Below the pieces are notes generated by a model, which was given only the letters and a program-made list of their open reading frames with translations, ran no database searches and had not been told where the DNA came from. This document shows, in pieces, positions 1 through 12,629 of a stretch of DNA of 64,000 bases. Every line of letters begins with the position of its first letter. Positions within the stretch are counted from its first letter, which is position 1. The DNA comes from Cristatella mucedo (taxonomy: Eukaryota; Bryozoa; Phylactolaemata; Cristatellidae), in contig WPIO01000108.1 of NCBI GenBank assembly GCA_009760855.2, positions 1,143,501-1,207,500 of the forward strand. Reading direction: 5' to 3'. Position numbers and translations under genes: made by a program.

Positions 1-249
1 TGCCTGTTGAGAGCTACAGTTTGAGAGCGGCAAGAAGTTTGACAAGTTTGAGAGTGACTTGTTGAGACGCGGCCTACCTTACAGTGACGACAAAAACCGA
101 ACTTTTGGCACTCGGGTAGGCGTGGCACACCCACACATTGCATACAGCTGTTAAGCAGTTCTAATGCAATTGATAGATGCAAATATATAATTTGACCGGT
201 AAATCGTAGGCTCAACCATTAGCTAATTATTGCATATTAAAAAGTGCAA
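1..249. other. no feature recognised
   Basis: I see no gene, repeat array or recognisable transposon in this stretch. It is ordinary mixed-composition DNA in front of the first LINE fragment. Confidence 0.5.
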
Positions 250-1130
250 CCGTGCCTGATAAGCCCAATTTATCTAGCCTAATCTAAATCTGTTTCCGCC
301 AGCACATCTCCCGTTGCCTCTGCGCAAAATCTAGTTGGCCTGTTCCAAAGTGGCCATTCTACCACATCAGCTCTGCAGTCATCAAATCTGCCTACTTTCA
401 GCTAAATAGCATTGCTAAAATTCGGGCTTGCTTGGACAATGATACTACAGCCAAATTGGTCCATACATTTATGACATCCCGTCTCGACTTCAAAAACTCA
501 CTGCCTGCTGGTCTACAGGACTGTGCAATCAGGCTCTTACAGTTGGTGCAAAACTCATGAGCCAGGCTTTTCTGTCGTGAAACTCAGAATTGCCATGTTC
601 TCTCCGACCTGCGCTGGCTCCCAATCAAGCAGTGCATTGACTTCAAGGTCAATGTCACTAACTTTTAGGTGCATTCATTCTTTGGCTCCAGCCTCCCTAT
701 CATATGTACTCCACTACCAAGCTAAGCAGCGTAGCCTTTCTGAATCTAATCGTTTAGCTACAGACCTAGAAGGCACGGTTACCTTTGGATACCGAGTCTA
801 CTTCCTATGCTCCCAAGGACTGGAACTCCCGACTGACGTCACGATATCCCCTGACTTAACGACATTTAAAAAGAATCTTAAAATGCATCAATTTACCACA
901 GCATTTAGTGGGTCCCTGTGATTCGTCCTGTATGTGCTTATGCCTGCTGCCACTAACCACATTTGCATGCTGACCCTGTGCATGTCACCTCTAACCATGT
1001 TATGCTTGTTGACATTGAGCATGCTATCACTGACCATTAGATCAGGCTTCCATTACAGCCTATGTCAAGACCCTATAAAGAGATTAGGTTCTCCGGGGCA
1101 TCATATCAAATACAATAATGATTATCATTA
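250..1130 (+). mobile_element. LINE-A fragment (L2-like non-LTR retrotransposon), 3' end
   Basis: This is a decayed 3' part of the most abundant LINE family in the window. It matches other copies through the post-RT C-terminal region (the parts reading SAYFQL, KIRACLD, TSRLDF, LTFR.HSLAP, TTFKKNLK), then the family 3' UTR with its repeated GCATGCTGACCCTGTGCATG words. It ends in the family tail, an imperfect stem-loop (AAAGAGATTAGGTTCTC...) followed by an AT-rich end. Frameshifts and stops break the reading frame. The L2-like placement is inferred from RT wording and the stem-loop tail. Confidence 0.8.
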
Positions 1131-1339
1131 TCGCTTACACTGGTGCTATTAAGCAACAAGACACACAAGAACAAACGGTTTCATCAACACATCAGGAAAA
1201 CGGCTGCTGCAACCTAGATCTGACAGCCACAGAGGAGCTAATAACCATCGCAACACATTGCTTAGCACTTGGGCAAAAGCAGTTCTGTAGCATGCTTAGG
1301 CAGCAAATCCCATTCATCCACTTTCATCTACTCGAATAA

Positions 1340-3450
1340 CGTTCCTCAAGCAAGATTCACTATAGCGCTGAGAATTCCTTCCGGACCACAACAATGCAAC
1401 CACTAGCTGTGAATCGTTTCATGAAGCCATGTCAACGGCGGGCCGAGACATGTCTTCACAGTCAAGGTTTCAAAATTTCCTGTACAGTACATTCCCACCT
1501 ACGGATTGGAAACGATTCAAGGCAATTGTAGACGTTATAAATGTATAAATGAACGAGTCGGCTCCTTACCTAGCGATCCTTTCTCTCGCTTCTTTGTCAG
1601 CATGGTAGACAAGATCAAAGAGTCCATCTGTTGCAGCATCCCCTCTGGACACCTGCCCCTCATTTACAGCAACACGGGACTCTGGTCTATTGATGCTGTA
1701 CACTACCAAGATGTCTACATTTCAGGAGGTCACGGGTGACCTAATCCTGAAATTCATTTTCCAGTCAAAGAAGACTACTGGTCATCTAGACCCCATTCCC
1801 AGTGTCCTACTAATAAGATGTTTACATCGACTGAAGCCTTGCATAACTAACATAATAAATATGTCCTAAGCCTCAGGTCATGCCCCTGCACCTTTCAAAA
1901 AAGGCTGATGTAAGGCCACTAATCAAGAAAGCAACGCAGCAGCCAAGAGGACTTCAGAAGCTTCCGTCCAGTCTCCCTTTCCTATCAAAGACACTGGAAT
2001 GAGTTGTGGCAGACCAACTGAACTCTTCTATTGTGACTTCAAACGTAGTAAGTTCCAGTCTGGGTTTAGAGCTAATCAATCCACAGAGTTTCCAAGCGAG
2101 TATAACGACCTTGTCAGGAATGCTGACTTGGGTGAAGTCTCTCTGCTTGATCTTTCGGCAGCTTTCGATACTATTGGTCACAAAGTCCTTGAGTGTCTCG
2201 AATCTCGCCTGGGCATCATTGGCACTGTATTGCAATCGTTCAGGTCCTACCTCAGTGGGAGACTCTGGAGAATTGATGAGAACGGACAAAGATCATCCGA
2301 GAAACCACTCAAGTATGGGATACCTCGGGGCTCTGTGTTTGGTCTGTTTCTTTTCAGTTTATAGTCTCCCTTTTACCATTGTGATCGCCAAGCCCAATCC
2401 AGGCTTTCACTTATGCAGATGACACTCAGCTGTACCTTTGCTTTGACCCCTACCAGCCCTCGAGCATGTCGAATTCTCTACACATCCTTCCTGCATATAT
2501 TGATGACATCAGCAGACGAATGGCAGCAAACTTTCTTAAACTAAATGATGACAAAACCAACATACTAATTATGGGCAAACCACACGTTATTCAGAAGTTG
2601 GAAAACATGCTCAAAATCGGCTCCACCAGCTTATCTCCTTTTGAATCTGCATGTGATTTAGGTGGCCTGTTCCAAAGTGACCTTTCATTGAACGACCGCA
2701 TCAGCTGCACAATCAAGTCTGCCTACTTTCAGCTGCATGACACTGCTAAAATTCGAGCTTGCTTAGACAGGGATATTATGTGATCCATCCCAGTCGTGCA
2801 GGTATCTGACCGTTCTTTAAAGAAAGCGTTTTCTGTGTACATTCTTCCGAAGTCATCAATGATGACGACTCCAGAACAGAGTAAAGGCCATCAAGGTCAA
2901 GGAATGAGGCCATTCATTCGTAATAATAACTACTCCGGAGAGAATGTCCTGTCACTTACTTTCAGGTCCCTTCATTCTTTGCCTCCAGACTACCTATTAG
3001 ATCTACTGCCCCACCACGCTAAGCATCGTACCAGCCACTTTTAGGAATCTAACTGTTTACCTATATCTCTTACAAACATCAAATCCTTCGGAAACCATGC
3101 CTTTAGTTTGTATGCTCCCAAACCCTGGAACTCACCCCGGACTTGCGTCACATCATCCCTTGACTTGACCACATTAAAAAAAAAAATTTAAAAAACGCAT
3201 ATATCTACCACAGCATTTAGTGGGTCCTTGTGATTCGTCCTTGATGTGCTTATGCGTGCTGACAATGTGCATGCTGCCACTAACCACATTAGCATGCTGA
3301 CCCTGTGCATGTCACCCCTAACCATGTTAATCGTGTTGTTTATTGAGCATGCTACTATTAAGCATCCAATTATACTTACTTTGCAGCATATGTAAAGCGC
3401 CTAGAAACAGATCGAGTTCTCTGAGGGTGCTTTATCAAGTTATTACTAAT
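1340..3450 (+). mobile_element. LINE-A, longest copy, with broken reverse transcriptase
   Basis: This copy reaches furthest 5'. From about 1560 it reads a region typical of the linker before RT (LPSDPFSRFF, then TGHLDPIPSVLL), then RT blocks: QSGFRANQST at about 2060, LLDLSAAFDTIGH at about 2150, a degraded GIPRGS near 2320 and a YADDTQLYL catalytic block near 2415 that lies in a shifted frame. The C-terminal region and 3' UTR follow. About 155 bp at 2781-2935 have no counterpart in other copies. It is inactive: many frameshifts and stops are visible. Confidence 0.8.
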
Positions 3451-4125
3451 AATGACCGAGTCCGCCTTCGATCGAAACTGGTCAATGCATTTGTGACATT
3501 CTGCCTCGACTCCTGTAACTTACTGCTTGCTGGTCTCCCGGTGTATGCAACCAGGCGCTTACAGTTGATGCAAAACTTAGCAGCTAGGCTTGTCTGTCGT
3601 GAGCGTAGCAGTAGCCACATTACGCTACTTCTCACCTAGCTGCACCGGCTCCCAATCAAGCAACGCATCGACTCGAAGGTGCTGTCAGCTGCTTTTAGGT
3701 CCTTTCACTCTCTGGCTCCAGCCTACATATTAAAACTACTCCCCACCAGCCAAAAAATCGTAAAATCTGCTGATCTGACTCGAATCGTTTAACCATACCT
3801 CGTGCAAACGTCAAAACCGCCGGAGACTTTAATTCGTTTGCTCCCATAGCAACTGGACTCGTCACTGCCGAGCATCGTCAACGTGAACGTGAACACGTGA
3901 CACGACATTTAAAAAGAAGTTTTAAATGCACCTGCTTATTACAGCATTTAATGGGTGCTTGTGATTCGTCCATCGAGTGCTTATAGAACCTGCTTATACT
4001 GTGCCTGCTGCTTGCGGATATTACCAGCAATCATTTGGTAACGTCTTCTATACAGCATCTGTTTAGTGTATAGAAAGAGATTCAATTCTCTGAGAGCACT
4101 ATACAGATGTATTATTCTCATTAAC
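3451..4125 (+). mobile_element. LINE-A 3' fragment
   Basis: A second 3' fragment follows the previous one directly. It starts in the C-terminal region (NAFVTFCLDSCNLLLAGLP, RRLQLMQNLAARLVCRERSS) and runs through a diverged 3' UTR to the tail stem-loop near 4075-4110. The reading frame is disrupted after about 3640. It is more diverged from the family than the copies at 5980 or 52995. Confidence 0.75.
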
Positions 4126-5080
4126 GTGAGAACAAAGTGCCCAACTGCCTTTTTTGACAAGCAAAGACACGAGAACCTAATGAAATTAGTCCCAGTCTTG
4201 GCGCAAGTCTCATAGGGAAATAATAACTAGAATCGAGAATTAATGAAGATTGTCAGACAAAAGTCGAAGGCTGACATGCTGCATTCGTTCTGATATCCAA
4301 CACAGCTGTCGTCATGCCATGCATACCGAATATGAAGGGAGGCACAGGACCACACATGGATTTAATCTACTTATTAAATACTATTGTTAATTAAATAGTA
4401 ATATGATATACTATAGTTATTCATAATTATATAATTGTATATAATAATATAATTATATATATATATATATATATATTAAAACATATATTATTAGATATTG
4501 CCTATTTAAAAATCTACTTATGCACCTTACAGATGAAAGTTGATAACAAGCACACAAAACGCCCGCACACAACTAAAAGTATTTAAAAGCTTGTGCCGAT
4601 AACGATCGTCGGCCTCAGTTCTTCATTTATCAATGGTGCACCGACTGAGCTCAGACTTTAATAATAACTTTAATAATAGTTCTATACAATTTGCCAATAT
4701 GTTTCTACCAGAACACGGGCGACTCTTAATCCACCGCTATTTTACAGTTTCGAATTGTTTGCTGTCAATAGCTGCAAATCATAAGACGTCATCTAGTCGT
4801 GAGAGTTGTAGGCGAGAGGTCTTAGCCAACCTGTCAAAAGGTTTGCTGTGACGTTCCAACCCTTTGTTAGTATGCTCTAAGGAATCAAAGTGGGCAAACA
4901 AACAACAGTAATAAAACGATCCTAAAACTGTGACACAAGTCTAAACCGAATGCGGCCACGTTAGCAACCGCTTGCCAATTTCTCGAGGTTTCGAGGCCCA
5001 CTGAAATAAAACCTAACTTAAAACTAACAAAATTATAACAAAACCATTACCAAAAATATAATAAAAACCATTTGCCTTTA
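4126..5080. other. AT-rich single-copy DNA
   Basis: No gene is visible. The sequence is AT-rich between about 4370 and 4510, with a TA dinucleotide run at roughly 4452-4476. Open frames here are short and show no family motif. Confidence 0.4.
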
Positions 5081-5935
5081 GTGCCAGCTCACGATAGGAA
5101 TACTATTTGCAGGCGGCAAAACCGGACGACGGTGGAGCGGAGCGGACGCAGATTCGCTGTTTCCGCTTACATAGCACGCTGCAATCAAAGCAGAAATTTT
5201 GAAATACCTTTCTCGGCGACCCACTTCGTGCGTCGTATTGAAGAAATCTCGTAAGTTACGACAAGCATCAAGGACACGGCGCAAGTACGTCCCACGGACG
5301 GGGAGAGTAGCAGACCGGAAACGGCTGCGCTAGCCGGCGTCCGTCTGTAACACGAACGTAAGTCGTGAGTCTGGCGGGACACTAATTGGCAGGGAGATTT
5401 TTCATAGAATAAATTTACCTCGTAATTTTTTATTAGCAACATAACAGCTTGATTGCAGCAAAGGTCACGTATCTTTGCTAGCTAGCGGTTAATTGCTAGG
5501 TAACGCGACTGTCTTGTTAGAGCGAATCCCGTAGATGGACGGGGAGCGTCTCCGCCGCCGTCGCCTCTACGACAGGCGGGATTCGCAATCGCTAAGCTAT
5601 CTTGCTGGTTTCCGCTGTGGTTATGGGTAAAGCGCACACCCTCGAGATATTGGCACCGGACATTTGGCAGCACATGCATTTACCGCAACGCCGATCTGCC
5701 ACCGCGTCCACTTTCTTCCGTATCGGGCATTTGCCTCCGATGAGGAGCTCCAATCAGGGGCCGGCGCTGCGATCGACTCGCGTGGCTGTTTCTTTGATCG
5801 AATCACTCATTTGATGTGACCGCTCCTTTTACGTGGTCGGTTTTTTATGTAGCTTCACGATCGACGGCGAGGCGAATTACTGTATGAAGACAACAACAAA
5901 AAGAACAGCAACAGTAATAATAGTAATAGTTATTC
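5081..5935. other. GC-richer stretch without a recognised gene
   Basis: This segment is richer in GC and CpG than its flanks and holds overlapping short open frames on both strands. I see no domain motif or convincing exon in it. Confidence 0.3.
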
Positions 5936-5979
5936 ATTTATAGTTTATATAGCGCCCTCGGAGAACGTGATATCAGCTC

Positions 5980-6770
5980 CACAGTCAAGTCTGCCTGTTT
6001 TCAGCTTCATGACTGCTAAAATTCGGGCTTGTTTAGATAAGAATACCGCTTCAAAGTTGGTCCATGCATTCGTGACATCCCGTCTCGACTTCTGCAACTC
6101 ACTGCTTACTGGCCTACCAGCTTGTGCTATCAGGCGATTGCAGCTGGTGCAAAACTACGCAGCTAGGCTTGTCTGTCGTGAGCGTCGCAGTTGCCACATC
6201 GCACCACTTCTCGCCGACCTGCACTGGCTACCAGTCAAGCAACGGATCGACTTCAAGGTTTTGTCGCTCACTTTTAGGTCCCTTCATTCTATGGCTCCAG
6301 CCTATCTCTCCGACATACTCCCCCATCTGGCCAAGCATCGTACCACCCGCTTTTCGGAATCCAACAGTCTAGAAATACCTCGTACAAACCTTATATCCTT
6401 TGGAAACCGTGCATTTAGTTCGTATGCTCCAAAAGCCTGGAACTCCCTCCCGACCTGGGTCAGAATATCCCCTGACCTGACCACATTTAAAAAGAACTTA
6501 AAAACACCTATTTAGGACAGCATTTAGTGGGTCCCTGTGATTCGTCCTTGATGTGCTTATGCGTGCTGACACTGTGCATGCTGCCACTAACCATACTTGC
6601 ATGCTGACCCGGTGCTTGTCACCCCTAACCATACTATTCATTTCGTTTGTTTTTCAAGCATGATTTTACTTACCATTCAATTGCATTTCACTTTGCAGTA
6701 AATGTAAAGCGCCCAGAGAGAGATTAAGTTCTCTGAGGCGCTTTATCAAGTGCATTATTATTATTATTTT
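5980..6770 (+). mobile_element. LINE-A 3' fragment with a long intact frame
   Basis: The C-terminal part of the LINE-A polyprotein stays open for about 180 codons (5967-6515), from SAPQSSLPVF through LVCRERRSCHIAPLL, LADLHWLPVKQRIDF and PKAWNSLPTW to a stop after TPI. The 3' UTR and stem-loop tail (GTAAAGCGCCCAGAGAG...GAGGCGCTTTATC) follow, then a TTA-rich end near 6755-6775. It is 5'-truncated and lacks RT. The good state of the frame suggests a younger insertion. Confidence 0.85.
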
Positions 6771-6774
6771 TATT

Positions 6775-6915
6775 ATCTGTCTAGGCACTTTACATTTGGT
6801 GCTAAGGAAGCATGATCGATGGTTGGTGGTAACACGCTCAATGACAACAAGCATAACGCGGTTAGAGGTGACTTGCACAGGGTCAGCTTTATATGCCCAT
6901 TGGCAGTGTAACAAA
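6775..6915 (-). mobile_element. LINE-A 3' tail in opposite orientation
   Basis: Read on the minus strand this holds the LINE-A 3' UTR (the GACCCTGTGCA and AACC..GT words) and the start of the tail at about 6780-6800. It lies tail to tail with the preceding plus-strand copy, with the A/T-rich ends touching. Confidence 0.65.
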
Positions 6916-9284
6916 AATCCAGGGGCAGAGGCAATTGCCTCGCCCAGCCCCGCCATGCTCAGGCCAGGCACTCAGCCACACGCCACGCCGCTGAGGTACG
7001 GTAAGACGATCGGGTGTTTGATTAGACCTCTCTATAACAACGTCGCCTGCGTCAACCACAACAACAGGGGAACTAAACAAAACTACTGGGAACCCTAGCT
7101 ACATTAGGCTACCGAGGGGTGGGGCGGGGGGGGGGGTATCGGAAACATGAGGCCAACTCTCCCGACAGGGGAAGACAATCATCTCGGACCGGAGCAATCT
7201 TGAGTTCGAGCGACAATCCGCACAAGCACCAGCCAAGACGACATTGGTCCGACACTCGCTGCAGTAGCGGCGATTAACGCTAGCGCGGTACATCTCAGCT
7301 CGCCGAGGGCGCCAGCTCGTGGACTAGGGCCGCGAACGACACGCTACGGGGGAAACGCGGAATATACAAGCCGTAACAGCGAGCGCGCTTATCTCCAGCC
7401 CCGCTCTCGAGCCTGGGCCCTCGTTGCCTTGCGTGCGTGGCCGCACCGCCGGAGCACGCCCGCACAAATCCGTAAGCATAACTTGGCGAGACCGAGAGCG
7501 TCCAACGCCACGATTTAGTCGGCCGACGTCAGTCTCCCAAGAGCCCCGGCTACCTCGCGTCAGGGCACGCACACCTCGTTGCCCTGGAGGTCACGCCTCA
7601 GGTCCAGGCGGTGACCCCAGGCTGAACCGAGCCAGGTTGCAGCAGCGATGTCCCGGTGGACACGAGGCGCGCCGCCGAGTGGGCGAGCGCAAGCAAGATA
7701 TCCCGGTCAAATAGCGGACGGCATTTTTCGCTCAGAAGCGGAAGAGCGGTGCGAATTCCGGAAAAATATGTGCGAAATAAAACCCACGTGAAAGCATTCC
7801 GCAGCTTCTTCCCAATGAAATTGGGAGATTCGACATTCTTACATATTGCCCTCACAAGCAAAAATTTGCGTCAGCTTAGCGTCATGCGACCGGGGAATTG
7901 TGCGACGTTTCGGCGACTTTTAAATTCTCGCGGCTTGCCGTTCGAGACTTGGCTAATGTACGGTCCTTCGACGTCCGCTCACGGACCGGCCCTTCCGATG
8001 TTAATGTGTTGCCCTTTCCACTGATGAGTACACACAGTTTCCGGCAGCTGCAGAGCCAGAAGGGTCCGAGCGTGGACGCTGTTGCACTCGCCGCATTTTG
8101 CCGGACACTCGCCTTTGTGGCTTACGTGGGCGTGCACACATTTTGTGGGCGTTACCGGGGCGTTTTGGGCGGGTGTTTTCGTGCTACAATTCTGGAAGTC
8201 CCTTGGACAGCGCATGTTAGTTAGTTTTCGGTCGGATCTCTAGAATCTCGCTAGAGCTTCGCGCTCAGAGCTTCGCTGTTAGCAATGCTTCGCTTGTATA
8301 CATATATGTGCTCGTCGCGGTAGCCGCCAACGGATCGTCGTAGTTCATTTCCAGGCACAAAGTAGCGCGAACCAATACTATTATTATCATATTATGTGAT
8401 TTATATTATACAATATATAACATTAAATAGCAAGCTAATATGCATTTCCGATGTGCTTTCTGACGAATGTCCGACAGTCGTTGCGGCTGCTCTTGTGGAA
8501 GGCCTACTTACCTACGGCTTGTCGTCATCTAAAGATATGGCGTCGTGCGAGAGTGGCTGCTGCTGTCTGGCCGTGAAAGTGCCGCAGCGGAAGTAGCCCC
8601 GCGTACAAGAAAAGAGAGGCCACTGGTCTGGAACTCGCTTTCGGTTATGGTCGCTACCTGCGAAAACCTTGCATCATTTTTTTTTTATTTAACTCACGGC
8701 TAAAGATGCGTCAGTTCCGGTCCGCTCGCCCCTAGCCTCAGTGAACTTTTTTTGTCGCTCCGGTTCGCTTTGCGTGCAAGATTCAGTGCATGCTACAAGC
8801 CAGGGGCGATACCAAACGCTGGCAACGAGTGTCTTCCAATTTGCTTTAGCAGGCATTAGCCCAAGCGTGCCTTTCGCGCGCCGGGCGCTTCTGCTATTGT
8901 CATTAGCGGAGCAGCAGCCGGCCTTCAATGTATGCCCCGCCTGCAAACGGGCGGTTGAGCAGTTAACTCGGCGGTGCAGCGTCCGGCCTTTGATGATGTA
9001 AGGATGTTGCCAGCCGCAGCTGCACTCCATTCTAGGGGGAAGGGATGTTGCTCGTGCCGGATGCACGCTGGTGTTGTAATTAGCGCCCCGATGCTAGTGT
9101 ACTCCGCACCTGCGGCCAATAGTCGAGCCATCTGACGGCTGCTGCGATTCGCCGAGCTCTCGTCGTATATGTACGCGCTGAGAGAAATAAAAAAAGATCG
9201 AGTCTCGCTAACCGCTCAAGTCCTGTCGCTCGTGTCGACGTGAGACTCCACGGGAACAGCCGGAGCCACTTTTTTTTTTTTATA
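6916..9284. other. GC-rich region, no gene recognised
   Basis: This 2.4-kb stretch is GC-rich between about 6920 and 8360 and has many overlapping open frames on both strands, none with a recognised domain. A G-rich run lies at about 7116-7137. A T-run at 9270-9281 precedes the next LINE fragment. It could hold exons or a promoter, but I cannot support one. Confidence 0.35.
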
Positions 9285-9895
9285 CAACGCATGACACTCG
9301 TGACATCCCGTCTCGACGTCTGTAACTTACTGCTCGGTGGTCTCCCTGTGTGTGCAATCAGGCGCTTACAGTTACCGTAAAACTCTGCAGCTACGCTCAT
9401 CTGTCTTAAGCGTCGCAATTGCCTCACCGCACCGGTTCTCGCCGACCTGCATTGGGTCCCAATCAGGCAGCGAATCGACTTTCGCCGGCTCTAACCTACC
9501 AATCAGAACCACTCCACCACCTGGCGAAGAATCGTAGAACCTGTCGTTCTGACTCGAATGTTGTAGCCATACCGCACACAAACCTAAAAACCGTTTTGAG
9601 ATGGTGCCTTTAGTTCCTATAATCCCAAAGCCCGGAAATCACTACCGCCGCATGTCGCAATGTCCCCGGACATGACGAAATTTACAAAGTAGCTTAAAAC
9701 GCACCTGTTTATCCCAGCATTTGGTGGGTCTTTGTAAAATTCTTTCATCGTGTCTATGTACCTGCTCACACTATGCCAACTGCTTGCGGATGTTACCATC
9801 CATCATTTGGTAATGCTTTTTATGCAGCATCTGTGAAGTGCGCAGAAAGAGATTCAGTTCTCTGAAGGCGTTATACAGATGCATTATTATTACTT
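9285..9895 (+). mobile_element. LINE-A 3' fragment, strongly decayed
   Basis: The fragment starts in the C-terminal region (TSRLDV.NLLLGGLPVCAIR) and continues through the PVLADLHWVPIRQRIDF block, the weakly kept NSLPP region and a diverged 3' UTR to the tail at about 9835-9890. Stops and indels break it throughout. Confidence 0.75.
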
Positions 9896-10614
9896 GCTTG
9901 GTTTTACATGAATGATACTGCCCATGTCATTAACCGTTCTTATCGACTTTCTTGTGGAGAGATGTAAAGCGGCTGGGCGGAGATTACATTTTCTAGCACA
10001 GCAGGTGCTTATCTTCTACATTCGATCCAGTGCCCTTGAATCGAAATCAAAATTGAAACCATCGAATGCCTTGGTTTCACATCAGGCCCCCAATTAGTAA
10101 GAAATGTGGTTAGTAACATCCGCGGAATGTACAGGTACGCAAATGAAACGCGAAGGGACAAAAGACCAAGTTCACTAGGCTGAAGGAAAAAGCTAACCGG
10201 GACAGATGTCTTTACCTAAGTTCTATAAGACGAAAGTGAATTACAGCTAGTGACCTTGCCCGGAAGCAAGTTCAAGACTTTCGGTGCTTTCAAGCAGAAA
10301 GCTCGACTGCAAGAATATTTCAAATTAGTGCGAGGAAGGGGGACCAGTGTCCAGATCCCGAGGATAAAGTGGCTTAAATAGATCGTAGTGGAGAAACAAT
10401 GTGGTCAAATGGCTAGCGCTAACGATTGAAGTGACCGGCCTACCAGGCCAGGCCAAGGCTTTAATTAATTAATTCGATGCTTGATAGGAAGCCGGTGAAG
10501 CTCAGAAAGCAATGTGATACGGTAATAGCCAAGTACAATCTAAGCTTGTATTTCTATGTACACGTGGCACAGCTTAACTGTGCTTTGGCTGTAATAATTG
10601 TCAACATTAGCTCA
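9896..10614. other. single-copy DNA, no feature
   Basis: No gene, array or recognised repeat is visible here. Open frames are short. Confidence 0.35.
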
Positions 10615-10745
10615 TTTAACAGCCTCATTTTTGTAGCGGCAGAAGAGCCTTAGCAGTAATCACCATCGCGTGTGCAGCTGGCAGTAAAAGATCGCCCGCA
10701 AGATTCGAACCCATAAACTCAGTCGTGAAGAGCGATCCCTCATGC
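10615..10745 (-). mobile_element. tRNA-derived SINE-like repeat, copy 1
   Basis: On the minus strand the element has a GGGTTCGAATC block that fits the RNA polymerase III B box. After it come family words also found at 15576, 37320, 38790 and 50550: GGCGATC, TTACTGC, TCTTCTGCCGCTA and GGCTGTTAAA. A clear A box is not seen, so the 5' end is uncertain. Five copies in one window support a dispersed SINE family. Confidence 0.65.
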
Positions 10746-10875
10746 CTTCCAGCATCTTACAATCTCACAGCTCGTTTGAACCATTTATGGCTGATATTCG
10801 CTGTTGTAAGGCAGAAAACTTTCTCAAATTGATTGCCAACAAAGCACGCTCAGTAATTAATGGGAAACCAAGGAC
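10746..10875 (+). mobile_element. short LINE-A internal fragment
   Basis: A short piece resembles the LINE-A region just after the catalytic block (ADIRCCKAENFLKL and INGKPR). It abuts a SINE on its left and a minus-strand LINE-A on its right. Confidence 0.55.
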
Positions 10876-10894
10876 TAATCAGACACTGACTTAC

Positions 10895-11215
10895 TTGGTA
10901 ATAGTAATAATGCACTTGATAAAGCGCCCTCAGAGAACTCAATCTCTTTCTAGGCGCTTTACATTTGCTGCAAAGGGAAATGCAATTTAATGGTTAGTAA
11001 TATCATGCTTGATAAACAACATGAATAAAATGGTTAGGGGTGACATGCACAGTGTCAGCATGCAAATGTGTCAGCACGCATAAGCACATGAAGGATGAGT
11101 CACAGGGACCCACTAAATGCTCTCCTAAATAGGTTTGTTTTTAAGTTCTTTTTAAATGTGGTCAGGTCAGGGGATGTTCTGACAGGGGTCGGGAGTGAGT
11201 CCCAGGTTTTACTCT
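10895..11215 (-). mobile_element. LINE-A 3' end, opposite orientation
   Basis: On the minus strand this carries the end of the LINE-A frame (the SLPTPVRTSPDLTTFKK-like part), the 3' UTR and the tail. The tail stem-loop is well kept at about 10915-10975 (AAAGCGCCCTCAGAGAAC...GGCGCTTTACATTTGC on the plus strand). Confidence 0.8.
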
Positions 11216-11249
11216 CCTTTCTTCTACTCTCTTTTACTCTCCAAGCAAA

Positions 11250-11640
11250 GGCTCAAATAGGAGATAAGCCTGAGGCTAATCTAAGGAATCTGGGTGTCCT
11301 ATTTCGTCATCAATTTTCATTAGATGAGCACGTCAGCACCACCACAGTCAAGTCAGCCTACTTTAAAATGAATGAACTTTCACGAAATTACGTTAGCCAA
11401 GACACCGCAGCCAAGCTGGTCCATACATTCGCGGCATCCTGACTACACTTCCATAGCTGGCCATTCGACCGGATTTTTCCTGCCCGTGAGGTAAGATACT
11501 TACAGCTGGTGCACAGCTCGGCTTCGTGACTTATCTGTCCTAAACGCTCTACCGACACGTGGCACCGCTGCTTAAACCTCTTCTCACCCATTTTCGCTAC
11601 TCGCTCTCCACGAGCAGCGTTTCAACTCTCCCAAGATTGC
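11250..11640 (+). mobile_element. decayed LINE-A fragment
   Basis: The plus strand reads NLGVLFRHQFSLDEHVS, SAYFKMN and DTAAKLVHTF, matching the LINE-A segment NLGVLFQSDLSLDDHIS..SAYFQL. Downstream the match fades. It sits next to the minus-strand tail at 10895, so LINE insertion or rearrangement has happened repeatedly here. Confidence 0.6.
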
Positions 11641-12629
11641 ATCCCTGAGTCGGCCCGTTCTCGAGCTCCGGCCAGCCTCTCTTGTGAATTTGTGTCACAC
11701 CGGGCCTCCCGTCGCATCTTTCCGCTCATCCGACTCTGACCACTGACCTGACCTCTTGACTCTCGCATCGCTACCCTATCACATCACCACTGGCTCTACA
11801 TCGAGTCCGGTTGCTTCACACGAGACACTCTTGCGGCTACTGCTAATTATTGTGGACTTCACCTGGCACTCGGGTAATCAAAGGGGTACTAATGGTGCTG
11901 CTGGACGTGCGAGCACAAAGCGAGTTGATGATTAAGATTTCATTTCACTGGTGGACACTGGAGGCAAACGGCAAGCCGGAAGTAGGAATCAATGTTGGGA
12001 TGGTCATTTATACTACAATGCGAAACTACAGAAACAGACTGGTTCTTCTGGCAAAGACGATAAAGCGACAGGGCTTCATTGAACTATCTGAAGCCAAAGG
12101 GTGATCAGGCCGTTGCCTCACGATGGTCACATTGCACATACGTGAATTGCACCAGACAGTCAATACTTTAACCCGATATTTATGCAATGAAAACCATAAC
12201 GCTTTGTGCTTTAGAATGCGCCAACATTAAAAAGTACGCCATCCCGTGATCGTGGTACCGTCTCTCTGCTCATGATAAGCACGGTTTCTAATGCTCAGCT
12301 TGAAGGTGAAGCACTGCATTCCCACACCGAAACTAGTGAGAGCTTACAACTACACGAATTTCATGCATCGTTACAGTACCTATATAAATATGCATGCAAG
12401 TGTCAATCCAGTGAGCATCCAATCGTAGTGCAGTTCAGAGTTCATGCATGCAACGCAGCAATAGCTCCAATGCTAAAAGGGCATAAACATGCAGGAATCG
12501 CGGCCTGTCGCCTCTAAGTGGAAGTTGACACAACGGGTGCGTCAGAGGTGGCACGCTAACTTCTTTGGAATCCTATAGAGGTTTAAAATAAAAATTATAA
12601 GACATTTGCATACCCTCATAAGAGAAATA
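11641..12629. other. single-copy DNA, no gene supported
   Basis: A few short open frames lie here (for instance plus-strand 11850-12104), but none has splice support or a family motif. No array is visible. Confidence 0.3.

Noticed and set aside
7979-8215. Cys/His-rich minus-strand frame as a possible zinc-finger exon
   Set aside because: The spacing of Cys and His does not fit C2H2 or another known finger, and no phase-1 splice sites were found.
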